Numbered from the stretch's first letter, positions 17,254 to 26,562 are shown. The stretch is DNA of 64,000 nucleotides from Amphritea atlantica (GCF_018860855.1 NZ_JAHKQE010000028.1:142526-206525); one strand, 5' to 3'. Notes: generated by a model not told the origin, from the sequence alone. Made by a program: numbers and translations.

Positions 17254-17871
17254 GTGGAACTCGCATGTCTTGACCTAGAAGGTGTATTGATCCCTGAGAT
17301 TTGGATCGCTTTCGCAGAAGAAACCGGAATCGAAGAGCTTAAAGCGACTACCCGCGATATTCCTGATTATGATGTGCTGATGAAACAGCGCCTGCGAATT
17401 TTGGATGAGCACGGCCTGACCCTGCCACAGATTCAAGCCACTATCGATCGTCTGTCGCCGTTGGAAGGTGCCCGTGAATTTATCGATTGGCTGCGTGAAC
17501 GTTTTCAGGTGGTGATTCTGTCGGATACGTTCTATGAGTTTGCCGCCCCTTTGATGAAGCAACTGGGTTATCCAACACTGTTGTGTCATAAGTTAGAGGT
17601 GGATGAGACTGGGCGGATTACCGATTATACCCTGCGACAAAAAGACCCTAAGCGTCAGTCTGTCCGTGCATTTCAGTTACTGAACTATCGGGTAATAGCC
17701 GCCGGTGATTCATACAATGACACCACCATGCTAACCCAAGCAGAAGCGGGGGTTCTGTTTCATGCGCCGCAGAATGTCATCGATGAGTTTCCGCAGTTCC
17801 CTGCGGTACAGACCTTTGATGACCTTAAAAAAGAGTTTATCAAAGCCAGTAACCGCGATTTGACGTTGTAA
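17254..17871 (+). CDS. thrH: phosphoserine phosphatase/homoserine phosphotransferase ThrH
   Basis: A 205-residue HAD-superfamily enzyme beginning at GTG with AGGAG seven bases upstream. HAD motif I is CLDLEGVLIPE (catalytic Asp near residue 7, with the second acid replaced by Glu as in ThrH), motif II is VILSDTFYEF and motif IV is AAGDSYNDTTML. ThrH dephosphorylates phosphoserine and can pass the phosphate to homoserine, linking serine and threonine synthesis; it is found in Pseudomonas and marine gammaproteobacteria. Monocistronic, followed by a terminator. Confidence 0.92.
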   Translation: MELACLDLEGVLIPEIWIAFAEETGIEELKATTRDIPDYDVLMKQRLRILDEHGLTLPQIQATIDRLSPLEGAREFIDWLRERFQVVILSDTFYEFAAPLMKQLGYPTLLCHKLEVDETGRITDYTLRQKDPKRQSVRAFQLLNYRVIAAGDSYNDTTMLTQAEAGVLFHAPQNVIDEFPQFPAVQTFDDLKKEFIKASNRDLTL

Positions 17872-17942
17872 TCTTAGCGGCTAGCCAGACAACGCGTTCG
17901 CCTGATTGAAGGTGTACTCGGCAGGCTAGCACAATCATAAGG

Positions 17943-17963
17943 AGAGCGCTGAGGCGCTCTTTT
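17943..17963 (+). terminator. terminator after thrH
   Basis: Stem AGAGCGC/GCGCTCT with loop TGAG, followed by TTTG, 72 bases after the thrH stop and just before the rsuA start. Confidence 0.75.
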
Positions 17964-17978
17964 GCCTTTGTTGGTGCG

Positions 17979-18731
17979 ATGCGACTAGATAAATTTATCT
18001 GTAAAAGTAGCGAATATTCGTTGCCCGAGGCGTTAGCGTTAATCGAGCAGCGACGGCTTGTGGTCAATGATCAGGTTGTCACTGAGGCGTCCCATCAGGT
18101 ACACCAAAACAATGTTGTCACGTTGGATGCTCAACGTTTAATACCGCGGCCGTTCCGTTATTTTTTATTGCATAAACCGATCGATATGATCTGTTCAAAT
18201 ATCGATGAGCAGTATCCGTCTGTGTTTAACCTTTTGACGGTTAATCGCCCAAGTGAGCTGCATATCGCTGGCCGTTTGGATGCCGATACCACCGGCTTGG
18301 TACTGATTACCGATGATGGGCATTGGTCTTATAGACTCACATCGCCTAAACATCAGTGTGAAAAAGTGTATAAAGTAGAGCTAACGCGGCCGCTGTCTGC
18401 TGATGCAGCGCAACGCTTTCAGTCTGGCATTTTGCTGCAAGGAGAGGCCGCACTAACGCGACCGGCGAGGTTGCAGGTCATTGATCCTTACTATGTGTAT
18501 CTAACCCTCACTGAGGGGCGCTTTCATCAGGTTAAGCGGATGTTTGCCGCGATCGGTAATCGGGTGAAGGCGTTACATCGTCAGCAGATTGGTAGCCTAT
18601 CGTTGGATGTGAAGCTGGGTGATTGGCGCAGCTTAACGACAGCAGAAGTTAAATCCTTGGCAGGGGATAATGAGAGCCAGAGTATAGCGATTACCGATGC
18701 CGCTAATCCGACTAACACACCTTATTCGTAG
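17979..18731 (+). CDS. rsuA: 16S rRNA pseudouridine(516) synthase RsuA
   Basis: A 250-residue enzyme with an N-terminal S4 RNA-binding domain (MRLDKFICKSSEYSLPEAL) and the RsuA/RluB/E/F catalytic domain whose motif HIAGRLDADTTGLVLIT (about residues 85-101) contains the catalytic Asp. GRFHQVKRMFAAIGNRV is the conserved C-terminal motif. Length and S4 domain favour RsuA, which modifies position 516 of 16S rRNA in the assembling small subunit, although RluF-like activity cannot be strictly excluded. It has a short disordered C-terminal tail after residue 230. The short rho gene starts only 17 bases downstream, so they may be co-transcribed. Confidence 0.87.
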   Translation: MRLDKFICKSSEYSLPEALALIEQRRLVVNDQVVTEASHQVHQNNVVTLDAQRLIPRPFRYFLLHKPIDMICSNIDEQYPSVFNLLTVNRPSELHIAGRLDADTTGLVLITDDGHWSYRLTSPKHQCEKVYKVELTRPLSADAAQRFQSGILLQGEAALTRPARLQVIDPYYVYLTLTEGRFHQVKRMFAAIGNRVKALHRQQIGSLSLDVKLGDWRSLTTAEVKSLAGDNESQSIAITDAANPTNTPYS

Positions 18732-18748
18732 AGTTATAGATTGAGACC

Positions 18749-19696
18749 ATGACGAGAAAAACATTAAGTTTAAAGGTTAAAAAAGATAGCGCCGCGGATA
18801 AAGTAAGCGATGATCCGTTTGAGGCTGACCCGCAAAAGCGTTTTTTAAATGGGGTGGCGATTCATCCGACTCCCTGTATTCGCCTTGAAGCCGGTTCTTC
18901 AGAATTATCTATGCGGGCCATGGATTTGATCACGCCCATCGGTATGGGGCAGCGAGGGTTGGTGGTTGCACCACCAGGCTCGGGTAAATCGACGCTGCTA
19001 AAGCATATTTGCCAATCAGTCGGGACGGCCTATCCTGAGATCAAACTTTATGCGTTATTGATTGATGAGCGGCCAGAAGAGGTTACCGACTTTAAGCGCA
19101 GTGTGACCGCCGAAGTGCATGCCTCATCGTCGGATGAAAGTTATGCTCAGCATGTGCGCGTGGCGAATGAGTTGCTGAATAAGGCGCGTCGGGAAGCCGG
19201 TGAGGGTCATGATGTGATGATCGTCATTGACTCACTCACCCGGCTGTCTCGGGTTCATAATGCCGAGCAAAAAAGTAGTGGTCGTACGATGTCGGGCGGC
19301 GTCGATGCGCGCGCATTAGAAATACCGCGTAAGCTATTCGGTGCCGCGAGAAAAATCGAAAACGGTGGTTCACTGACGATTTTGGCAACCATCCTCGTGG
19401 ATACCGGTAGTCGGATGGATCAGGTCATCTTTGAAGAGTTCAAAGGCACCGGTAATATGGAAGTCGTTTTGTCGCGGGAGATTGCCAATTATCGTATTTT
19501 CCCCGCGCTGGATATTGCTAAAAGTAGCACCCGTCGAGAAGAGCTGCTGTTGGATGCGAAAGACATCGCTAAGATTCGCACGTTGCGCCGCTCACTGACC
19601 AACCTTAAACCGATTGAAGGGGCGAGACGCTTAGTTGAGCTATTGGAAACATACCCAACCAATGCCGAGCTTTTAAATGCAATGGTGACGGATTAG
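18749..19696 (+). CDS. short Rho-family RNA-dependent ATPase lacking the Rho_N/cold-shock domain
   Basis: A 315-residue protein that aligns with the C-terminal three quarters of transcription terminator Rho (419 residues in E. coli). Present are the P-loop VVAPPGSGKSTLL (about residues 72-84), Walker B region MIVIDSLTRLSRVHN, the Q-loop as MSGGVDARAL, and the secondary-site R-loop in EEFKGTGNMEVVLSREIA. Absent are the N-terminal helix bundle and the OB-fold that hold rut RNA; instead there are about 45 charged residues (KKDSAADKVSDDPFEAD). So ring ATPase and translocation residues are kept but primary RNA binding is missing. It is probably a paralogue beside a normal rho elsewhere in the genome. 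Role unknown. It follows rsuA at 17 bases. Confidence 0.82.
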   Translation: MTRKTLSLKVKKDSAADKVSDDPFEADPQKRFLNGVAIHPTPCIRLEAGSSELSMRAMDLITPIGMGQRGLVVAPPGSGKSTLLKHICQSVGTAYPEIKLYALLIDERPEEVTDFKRSVTAEVHASSSDESYAQHVRVANELLNKARREAGEGHDVMIVIDSLTRLSRVHNAEQKSSGRTMSGGVDARALEIPRKLFGAARKIENGGSLTILATILVDTGSRMDQVIFEEFKGTGNMEVVLSREIANYRIFPALDIAKSSTRREELLLDAKDIAKIRTLRRSLTNLKPIEGARRLVELLETYPTNAELLNAMVTD

Positions 19697-19725
19697 CACT
19701 GACGTGATCGTTACCCAAAAATGAG

Positions 19726-19752
19726 AAAGAGCGCGAAGGAGCTCTTTTTTTG
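19726..19752 (+). terminator. terminator after the short rho gene
   Basis: Stem AAAGAGC/GCTCTTT with an 8-base loop, followed by a run of T, 30 bases after the stop codon. Confidence 0.8.
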
Positions 19753-19951
19753 TCGAAGGCTTTAGGAAAAGCTTTAGAAAGGATAGGCACTTTTTGGTTT
19801 TGTCTAATCACGTAGATGGGAAGCACGCCTCTGTGGTTTATTAACAATTGGCAACTTTAGTATGTAATTTTGGCTAGGTCATACATCTTTTTGGGGGGCA
19901 ATCAGAAAATGTCCCCCCTCAACTCAATAAATAACGACAGAGTAGAAGCCG

Positions 19952-21553
19952 TTATTCAACCATCCTGAACTGCCCACCAGAGTTGGTGCAGGCCTGCTTT
20001 ACTTGCTCTGGCTCGGAGCCGTAAAGATAATCATGCGTCTTAGTTTTCCCGATGGCACTCTGGTGGCTGCAAATGGCCTGTCGGGAAGTATGATCACAGC
20101 TGGCTATTACCTTGTTTGTGCCCTGGGAGCACTGGCTCCTGAACTGATCAGCTTTCGTCCGGCTGTAAAGTGTATAATCGATGCAAATGAATGAACCAGG
20201 ATCATAGCAACTTAACTGGAATATGCCTTTATCGCCTTTATCGTCCGCTGATATGGTTTGCCCTTGCCCAGCCGGTGCAAGCTTCTGTTTCAGCGTATTA
20301 AGGTTCTGGCCGTCTCCGCCGACGAGTACATCCTTTGCAAAGGCATTGCCTATATCCACTTTCTTTGTATCTGAAATCCCCGCGCTACCGATCACTGCCA
20401 ACCCGGCCCCCAAAGCAATAAGCTTGCCAAAATCCGGAGTCGAACTATCTTCACCATCATGAATCAACTTGTCACCGGAATAAATTCTAGTGAAATTCCG
20501 AACCCGGTCTCCTATTTCGGCCATTGATCGTACCCTGAAAGCCCCTTCACGCTTATTGTTAATGTAGGTTCCGGTGTAGCTCTCATTGAAGTAGTGTTGG
20601 CTGACATGGGCACCGTATACCTGTCCGTGAAATTTACCTTCCTTCCAATATCCAACTGACAGCTCGTCGATGCTATTAGTCCAGGCTCCGGGCCCATTCA
20701 GCGTTCCATCAACATAATTACCTATCCAGGTATTCCAGACCTTTCCGTCATCGAAAGGTTTAAGTAGCTGCCTAGCGCCAAAGCCCTCAAAAGTCCCATT
20801 TTTGTACTCACCAATAGATCTGACGATCATAAGGTTAGTGTAGCCCCAGATGTTTATGCCAAAACCGTTTATTTCCCCGTCTTTAAAATCACCGTATCGG
20901 TGCCATTGGTAACCATCCTTTCTTACTGTAGTCGTCAACAGGCGAGCAGTGCGATCCTTACTGGGGACTTCTCCCATCTGAATAAGCTTCATGTTATCTT
21001 CAAGGAGCATAGTGAACACACCCTCAATCATTACCCCCTGATCAAAACGCCCGACAAAATGTGCGCTCAGTTTTTCATCAACGGCTTCACCAATCCCGTG
21101 AGCCAGCCCATCGAAACATTCGCCTTGCACGAAGCGCCAGTCAAACTGATCCTTATTCACTTCGTCAGTTACTGCATAAGCACCATTATCTACCAGGTCA
21201 CACCCCCTCACTGAACCGATATGAGGGTAACGGGCTGCCACCGCTGCATCATACCCAGCACGGGCTAGATTTATCATCTCCATCATAGTTTGTTTGTTAA
21301 AACGGTCTTGGAAATAACTGATGATGGCCTCATTGCGTGGGTCAAAGACAAGGTGGTAGGGAGCATCATGCTTCCTTTCGGCCATGGCAATGGAGCGAAT
21401 TTTTTCCTCAAGATTTTTAAGTTCAGGTTCAACTATAAAGGGGTTAGCCCCTTGCTTCTGAAGGTCGGAAACAAAGTTTTCACGAGTGGTGGAACATCCG
21501 CACATTAGTAGTGATGTCATCGATATTAGAGTTATTACATTAATTTTTGACAT
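19952..21553 (-). CDS. MORN-repeat lipoprotein of unknown function
   Basis: A 533-residue protein with a lipoprotein signal (about residues 1-19, Cys-Gly-Cys-Ser, predicted acylated Cys at position 20). Its middle carries at least six MORN-like repeats of the form (Y/W)xGxYxxGxxxGxG, including YGDFKDGEINGFG, GEYKNGTFEGFG, IGNYVDGTLNGPG and GYWKEGKFHG (about residues 215-330). A glycine/alanine hydrophobic stretch follows (about 375-393), then a Cys-rich C-terminal domain with at least six cysteines. MORN repeats form beta-strand rods that can bind lipids or partners; here the protein probably faces the periplasm from a lipid anchor. It is isolated by about 250 and 600 bases from its neighbours. 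I cannot assign a function. Confidence 0.72.
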   Translation of the reverse strand: MSKINVITLISMTSLLMCGCSTTRENFVSDLQKQGANPFIVEPELKNLEEKIRSIAMAERKHDAPYHLVFDPRNEAIISYFQDRFNKQTMMEMINLARAGYDAAVAARYPHIGSVRGCDLVDNGAYAVTDEVNKDQFDWRFVQGECFDGLAHGIGEAVDEKLSAHFVGRFDQGVMIEGVFTMLLEDNMKLIQMGEVPSKDRTARLLTTTVRKDGYQWHRYGDFKDGEINGFGINIWGYTNLMIVRSIGEYKNGTFEGFGARQLLKPFDDGKVWNTWIGNYVDGTLNGPGAWTNSIDELSVGYWKEGKFHGQVYGAHVSQHYFNESYTGTYINNKREGAFRVRSMAEIGDRVRNFTRIYSGDKLIHDGEDSSTPDFGKLIALGAGLAVIGSAGISDTKKVDIGNAFAKDVLVGGDGQNLNTLKQKLAPAGQGQTISADDKGDKGIFQLSCYDPGSFICIDYTLYSRTKADQFRSQCSQGTNKVIASCDHTSRQAICSHQSAIGKTKTHDYLYGSEPEQVKQACTNSGGQFRMVE

Positions 21554-22075
21554 ATTTCCTCCGCTAAAACTACGTCGTCTGTGTCACGATACTTTCATCT
21601 CGGACTAGTCTGCCCAGAAGCTGATCCGCACGCCTGAATTAGGCATTCGAGCTATAAGTTTCAACGGATAGAAAAAAATTATACCTTTATCTGGCTTTAT
21701 ATCTCAAGAATTACAGGCACAACAGGTTTAGATAGGTATTTCGCCGCCTGGAGGGGTGTGTGATGTCATTACACTTGATCGACATTTTCAGACAACTAAC
21801 TTGAAGTTGAAACTTTAGAGGATTAGAAAGGCTCTCTGGGTGTAACATTAGTGGACCTTTGAATAAACCGCTCCTGCGGCTAGTAACATTAGTATCCGTC
21901 CATAATTCGGCTTGGTTAGGGCATATTTTTACGACTAGGCGATGGTGGTTATAGGCATCACGGCGTAGGCACAAACATCGATAGCGACAAGACCGTTGAT
22001 CTATAGCTATCTTGGTTGCTGTTCGATCATCAGTACAAAGTAGGCATTATCTATTATGATGAAGTGCTCAAATTG
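21554..22075. other. gene-poor region, possibly decayed DNA
   Basis: About 520 bases upstream of the MORN lipoprotein. An 87-codon reverse frame (21711-21974) has no ribosome site, and its composition (many Arg, Asn, Ser, His) does not suggest a real protein. The 9-mer TAACATTAG occurs twice about 40 bases apart. I see no intact gene, insertion sequence or RNA. Confidence 0.35.
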
Positions 22076-22106
22076 AAAAGACTGCTGCTTAAAGCATCAG
22101 TCTTTT
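22076..22106 (-). terminator. terminator of the RhlE-like helicase gene
   Basis: A long inverted repeat, AAAAGACTG at 22076-22084 against CAGTCTTTT at 22098-22106 plus three inner pairs, about 60 bases after the helicase stop on the minus strand. Confidence 0.75.
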
Positions 22107-22168
22107 GTTTCATGCAGCTAGGAGCCGCTTCTGTTCTATGGCTTTTGTAATCGTTTGTTTATTCTCGC

Positions 22169-23476
22169 TCAACCCCAGATATGTTTGTTGGGTCTGTTTT
22201 CGCCTTTTTCGCCAGGTGATTTTTTACTGGGTGCTTTCACTCGAGCTCTTGAGGGTTTGCTCGACGGCGTTTTAGGCATCGGTGGTTTACTGGTGCGAAC
22301 AAAATTTAACACCGAGACTGGTACCTCTTTTCTCACGGCAAAACCATCAATCTCTTTACGCTCAATAATCTGGTCAAGTCGGCTTTCAATGGCACAAAGG
22401 TTTTTAAAATCGCCCATGGCAACAAAAGAGATTGCTTCACCCGTGGCGCCGGCACGACCGGTACGGCCAATACGGTGGATGTAATCTTCCGGCTTGAAAG
22501 GCAGGTCGTAATTCACAACGCGGCTGAGTTCACCAATATCCAAACCCCGAGCGGCAACACCGGTGGCCACTAAGTATTTAAGCTTACCCGATTTAAAATC
22601 CGCCAGAATTTTCTCACGCATCGCTTGGCTTCGATCACCATGGATAGCTTCCGCGACAATACCGCGCTTCGCCAATTGAACCACCAGTTTAGCCGCTGCG
22701 TGTTTCTTCTCAATAAAAATTAGCGCCTGATCCCACTGCTGTTCATTAATCAGGTGGCTCAGCAATGCGGATTTGGTGTCTTTATCGACCGTAATTAACC
22801 ACTGATTAATGGTGGTGGCCGCTTTAGTTTTGGGTGAAACCGATATCTCAACGGCAGGGCTGGCGACTTTGCTATCGGTGAAGCGGTCGGCGATATCGCG
22901 AACATCGTCACTCATGGTGGCTGAAAATAGCAGGTTTTGGCGGGCTTCAGGCAAGCGGTCGATAATCTTATTGATATCCCCGACAAAGCCCATATCGACC
23001 ATGCGGTCGGCTTCATCTAGCACCAATACTTCCAGTTCATCAAAATGCAGCGCCCGTTGGTGGGCCAGATCAAGCAGGCGGCCTGTGGTCGCCACTAAAA
23101 TATCCACCCCTTCAATCAGCCGCTCTTTTTGTGGCTCGGGATCCACTCCACCATACACCGCCATCGAGGTGAGGTTCAGGTGGCGACTGTATTGCGCAAC
23201 ATTGTCCGCCACCTGAATAGCTAATTCCCGTGTTGGCGTAATAATCAGTGCGCGGATGCGTTTACCCCGCAGGGTACGTTCTTGATTAAAGCGCTCCAGT
23301 ATCGGCAGAACAAAGGCTGCGGTTTTGCCGGTGCCGGTTTGGGCGGTGGCAATCAGATCTTTACCAGACAGAATGATCGGAATCGCTTGCTTCTGGATCG
23401 GTGTAGGGGTGGTATAACCCAGTTCGTTAATGGCGTGTAGAATCGGATCGGATAATCCAAGGTTTGAAAATGGCAT
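22169..23476 (-). CDS. rhlE: DEAD-box ATP-dependent RNA helicase, RhlE-like
   Basis: A 435-residue helicase with all core motifs in order: Q motif (GYTTPTPIQKQAI), motif I AQTGTGKT (about residues 44-51), Ia PTRELA, II VLDEAD, III SAT, and VI HRIGRTGR (about 336-343), followed by a 60-residue basic K/S/P-rich tail from about 375. The tail and length fit RhlE, which unwinds rRNA or structured mRNA in ribosome assembly and cold adaptation. It differs from some RhlE proteins in motif II surroundings (DEADRMVDMGF is typical of the family). Single gene. Confidence 0.88.
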   Translation of the reverse strand: MPFSNLGLSDPILHAINELGYTTPTPIQKQAIPIILSGKDLIATAQTGTGKTAAFVLPILERFNQERTLRGKRIRALIITPTRELAIQVADNVAQYSRHLNLTSMAVYGGVDPEPQKERLIEGVDILVATTGRLLDLAHQRALHFDELEVLVLDEADRMVDMGFVGDINKIIDRLPEARQNLLFSATMSDDVRDIADRFTDSKVASPAVEISVSPKTKAATTINQWLITVDKDTKSALLSHLINEQQWDQALIFIEKKHAAAKLVVQLAKRGIVAEAIHGDRSQAMREKILADFKSGKLKYLVATGVAARGLDIGELSRVVNYDLPFKPEDYIHRIGRTGRAGATGEAISFVAMGDFKNLCAIESRLDQIIERKEIDGFAVRKEVPVSVLNFVRTSKPPMPKTPSSKPSRARVKAPSKKSPGEKGENRPNKHIWG

Positions 23477-23814
23477 AGAGGTTCGGATAGCTCGGCAAAG
23501 GAGAGTAGAGCGCAGTATAGCTTAAAAGCATGAAGGCTGGTGCGAGTTGTTAGATGTGGCTTCGTCACATGCTAGAGCGTCGCAGTGCTACTCACTAGAA
23601 AAATAACCGTTGTCGTCATGCTGGGACAATTGCGATAGCGTTAAATCCAGTGGGTTACTGGCGTAGCCGTATTGTAGTCTGTGACGTTGATCGGTCTGTG
23701 TCGCTCGAATAGGCATTTATCGGCTAGGCACTTAATCGACCCTGTATATAGCATTGTGTAACAAACCAACACTTTGTATAGCAATGTAACCACTAGCCAG
23801 CAATGCAGCGACGC
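23477..23814. other. intergenic region between pabB and the helicase gene
   Basis: About 340 bases with no acceptable frame. Two imperfect copies of GTATAGCAATGTAAC lie at roughly 23744-23792; no terminator with a T-run was found for pabB. Confidence 0.35.
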
Positions 23815-25212
23815 CTAGCCACTGCGTTTACCAATCGTCTCTTCCAACGGCCACAATAGGTTGTTCACCTTATCGTAAGTCTCTTGATATTCGTCGGCGA
23901 TTTCTGAATCGGCGACGATACCACCGCCGGCCCAACAATGTATTTCACCCTGTTGGCAAACCAGTGTGCGGATGGTGATACTGGTGTCGATCTGCCCAGA
24001 AAAGCTGAGGTAGCCGATGGAGCCGCAATAGATTGAGCGGCGGTGGGGTTCGAGTTCTTCGATGATTTCCATGGCGCGAATTTTCGGGGCGCCGGTAATT
24101 GAGCCGCCGGGGAAACTCTGCGCTAACAGGTCTATCGGTGTTTTGTTACTGGCGAGTTTGCCGGTGATGGTGCTGACGAGGTGATGCACGTTGGCATAGG
24201 ACTCGACGGCAAAGAGTTTAGGCACGCGGACACTGCCGTGTTCGCATACTTTACTCACATCGTTGCGCATCAGATCGACGATCATCAAATTCTCTGAACG
24301 ATCTTTCTCACTGTCATGCAAGGCCAGTTTAAGCTGTGCATCGAGGGCGGGATTGTTACCCCGTGGTCGGGTGCCTTTAATGGGTTTGGTTGTGACTCGT
24401 GCGTTACGCACCTCAAGAAACTGCTCCGGCGAATGGGATAGGATCGCGCCGTTGGCGGTTTCGATATAGGCCGAATAGGGTGTTGGTGCATGTTCTCTTA
24501 AACGCTTATAGGCATTCCAAGGATCGCCTTGGTAACGGCTACTGAAGCGCTGAGCAAAGTTCACCTGATAGCAATCACCCGAATGAATATAATCGTTTAT
24601 CCGCGTCAGTGAGGCGTGGTACTCCGCTTCGCTCATATTACTGCTGAAGGGCGTGCTAAGCCGGAAGTCGTCGGCTTGCACTACCGATTTATCGTTGAGT
24701 TGCTGCAGAATTGTGGCTGCCTCGGCCTCATTCACCAGCGGCGTGCTCATTAAGACCGCTGTTTGTAGTTCATGGTCGACGATGACCGCCCAGCCATAAA
24801 TGCCGACCTGCATATCGGGTAGATCGATATCGCTGATTGTTTGTTCTGGCAATGATTCTAAGCTGCGCCCTAGATCATAGGCGAAATAGCCAAGTAGCCC
24901 TCCACAAAAGGGTAGTGCTTTGATCTCTGTTTGTTGAGGGGAAGGGCAGCTTATCTGATAGTGATTAAACAGATTTTGTAGATGTGTAAAGGGGTTGCCA
25001 CTCAGTTGCTGTTTTGTTGTCGGGGTACTGATATGGGTTAATTGATCTTGATAGCTTAACTGGGCTGCGGGATCGGCAGCGATAATGTCATAGCGACCAT
25101 ATTGGCCTGCGGGTTTGCCACTATCAAGAATAACCGGCGCCGGTAGGTGGCGGATACGTTCGAAATAGAGGGTTGAGTTAGCTAGATAGGAGAGTGGAAA
25201 AAGTCTGTACAC
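23815..25212 (-). CDS. pabB: aminodeoxychorismate synthase component I PabB
   Basis: A 465-residue enzyme with the N-terminal anthranilate-synthase-I-like domain and the C-terminal chorismate-binding domain. Motifs include YIETANGAILSHSPEQFLEV, TKPIKGTRPRG (with the Lys-containing segment typical of PabB), MIVDLMRNDVSKVCEHGSV and FPGGSITGAPKIRAMEIIEEL. With the glutaminase PabA it turns chorismate into aminodeoxychorismate on the way to folate. PIKGT distinguishes it from anthranilate synthase (PIAGT). No pabA or pabC lies next to it. Cytoplasmic, single gene. Confidence 0.93.
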   Translation of the reverse strand: MYRLFPLSYLANSTLYFERIRHLPAPVILDSGKPAGQYGRYDIIAADPAAQLSYQDQLTHISTPTTKQQLSGNPFTHLQNLFNHYQISCPSPQQTEIKALPFCGGLLGYFAYDLGRSLESLPEQTISDIDLPDMQVGIYGWAVIVDHELQTAVLMSTPLVNEAEAATILQQLNDKSVVQADDFRLSTPFSSNMSEAEYHASLTRINDYIHSGDCYQVNFAQRFSSRYQGDPWNAYKRLREHAPTPYSAYIETANGAILSHSPEQFLEVRNARVTTKPIKGTRPRGNNPALDAQLKLALHDSEKDRSENLMIVDLMRNDVSKVCEHGSVRVPKLFAVESYANVHHLVSTITGKLASNKTPIDLLAQSFPGGSITGAPKIRAMEIIEELEPHRRSIYCGSIGYLSFSGQIDTSITIRTLVCQQGEIHCWAGGGIVADSEIADEYQETYDKVNNLLWPLEETIGKRSG

Positions 25213-25507
25213 CCGAAGAGCCTTTATACTGACCGGTCTTCAGCTAAAACCGGCGGTTGTTATGTCAGCGACTCGCTATTATTGTGTCGCCGTATAGTTA
25301 AACCTAAGCCATTAGACTCAGGCATTAAGACGGTGAGTCCCCGACATGTCAGGTCAGTGGTTGATATCGATTGTAACGGGACGTGGTGATGAAAGCGAGA
25401 TGCACAGGTTTTTTTGTCAGTCGCAGGCATTATGAGCGACAACAGGATATTATTCATATTTTTCATAGCACTTATTACCGCATAGCCAAGAGCAGTTAGA
25501 TAGAACG

Positions 25508-26371
25508 ATGATGAAGCACCCGTATAAGATCAGTTCGCAGCAATTTAATCTTCCCGATCAACAGATCAGTTATCAGCTATACCGCAAAGCGTATGAGGGT
25601 AAGCCGCGTCGTTTGGTCATGTTGCACGGTGCCGGTGTGGCCGGTCAAGATACCTGGGCCGCCATCGCGATGCTGGTGAATCAGTGGGATGAAATCTTGA
25701 TACCTGATCAGCGTGGTACGGGCAACACCCGTTACCCCAATGGCGAAGAGTATGCATTTACCGTGACTGAGCTGGTAAATGATATTGGGTCACTGGTGGA
25801 TCACCTTGGGTGGTGGCAGTTTGATTTAGCGGGTTACTCGATGGGCGGCATGGTGGCCTTAATCTATAAGCAGCGTTATCACGATCGAGTACAGAAACAG
25901 TATTTGTTAGAAGCAGCGGTATTGGATCGGCCTAGCTGGGAATCAACGGTTGATCTACGCCATCAGTTTAGTGCGGCAGCAGAGCAGCTTAAACAAGATC
26001 AGGCGGAAACCGGTATTAAAGCCTTTTTAGATACCATTTCACCGAACCGAAAAATCACGCCACAGGCTGAGTTGTTGACAATCCAGCGCCTTGGCGCTCG
26101 TCCGATAGGTTTTGCCAACGCTTTGAACTGTGTGACCGAAACGATTAATTCGATTGATCGAGAGGCATTAGTCGCTGCCCAAGGCGATGTAACCAGTTTT
26201 ATCGGGGGTCAGAGTGTTGATCTGATGCATCAGTATCAGCGGGATTTGGCTGAGCGACTGCCTAATTGGCACTATTTTATGGTACCCGGTACGGATCATT
26301 CGTTGCCTTTTCAGAAGCCTCGTCAAATAGCGCGGATCATGGACGCTGAGTTACTCCGTTTTCTGGCCTGA
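25508..26371 (+). CDS. alpha/beta-fold hydrolase
   Basis: A 287-residue cytoplasmic hydrolase: oxyanion segment MLHGAGVAGQDTW (about residues 38-50), nucleophile elbow GYSMGGM (Ser near residue 116) and catalytic His in PGTDHSLPF near the C terminus (about residue 271). The acid is probably in the loop following strand 7. Substrate cannot be told. Two ATG codons stand in tandem at 25508 and 25511, either of which may be used. A terminator follows 22 bases after the stop. Confidence 0.85.
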   Translation: MMKHPYKISSQQFNLPDQQISYQLYRKAYEGKPRRLVMLHGAGVAGQDTWAAIAMLVNQWDEILIPDQRGTGNTRYPNGEEYAFTVTELVNDIGSLVDHLGWWQFDLAGYSMGGMVALIYKQRYHDRVQKQYLLEAAVLDRPSWESTVDLRHQFSAAAEQLKQDQAETGIKAFLDTISPNRKITPQAELLTIQRLGARPIGFANALNCVTETINSIDREALVAAQGDVTSFIGGQSVDLMHQYQRDLAERLPNWHYFMVPGTDHSLPFQKPRQIARIMDAELLRFLA

Positions 26372-26393
26372 TTCACACTTATCAACTAGACTG

Positions 26394-26418
26394 AAAGCCT
26401 CGTTATACGGGGCTTTTT
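26394..26418 (+). terminator. terminator after the alpha/beta hydrolase gene
   Basis: Stem AAGCCTCG/CGGGGCTT (one G-T pair) with loop TTATA, followed by a run of T. Confidence 0.82.
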
Positions 26419-26533
26419 TATGTCTGATTGTTACCTAGGACATACCCCTATACTTTTGTAGTATGTTGACAGTTTCGCCGTTAATATTGTTGACGCTAGG
26501 ATTTCAGGTCTGTATTGTTACCGAATTCACGAG

Positions 26534-26545
26534 ATTGTCGACAAT
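26534..26545. promoter_or_regulatory. palindromic operator before the methylcitrate operon regulator
   Basis: ATTGTCGACAAT is a perfect 12-bp palindrome 17 bases before the regulator start. Related half-sites occur upstream (ATTGTTGAC near 26486 and GTTGACA near 26465). The form suits a GntR/FCD dimer, so autoregulation of the whole prp unit is likely. Confidence 0.55.
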
Positions 26546-26562
26546 CCAATAAGAAGGTTGTA

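Noticed and set aside
21711..21974. 87-codon reverse frame that looked like possible transposase debris
   Set aside because: No transposase motif, inverted terminal repeats or start site could be found.
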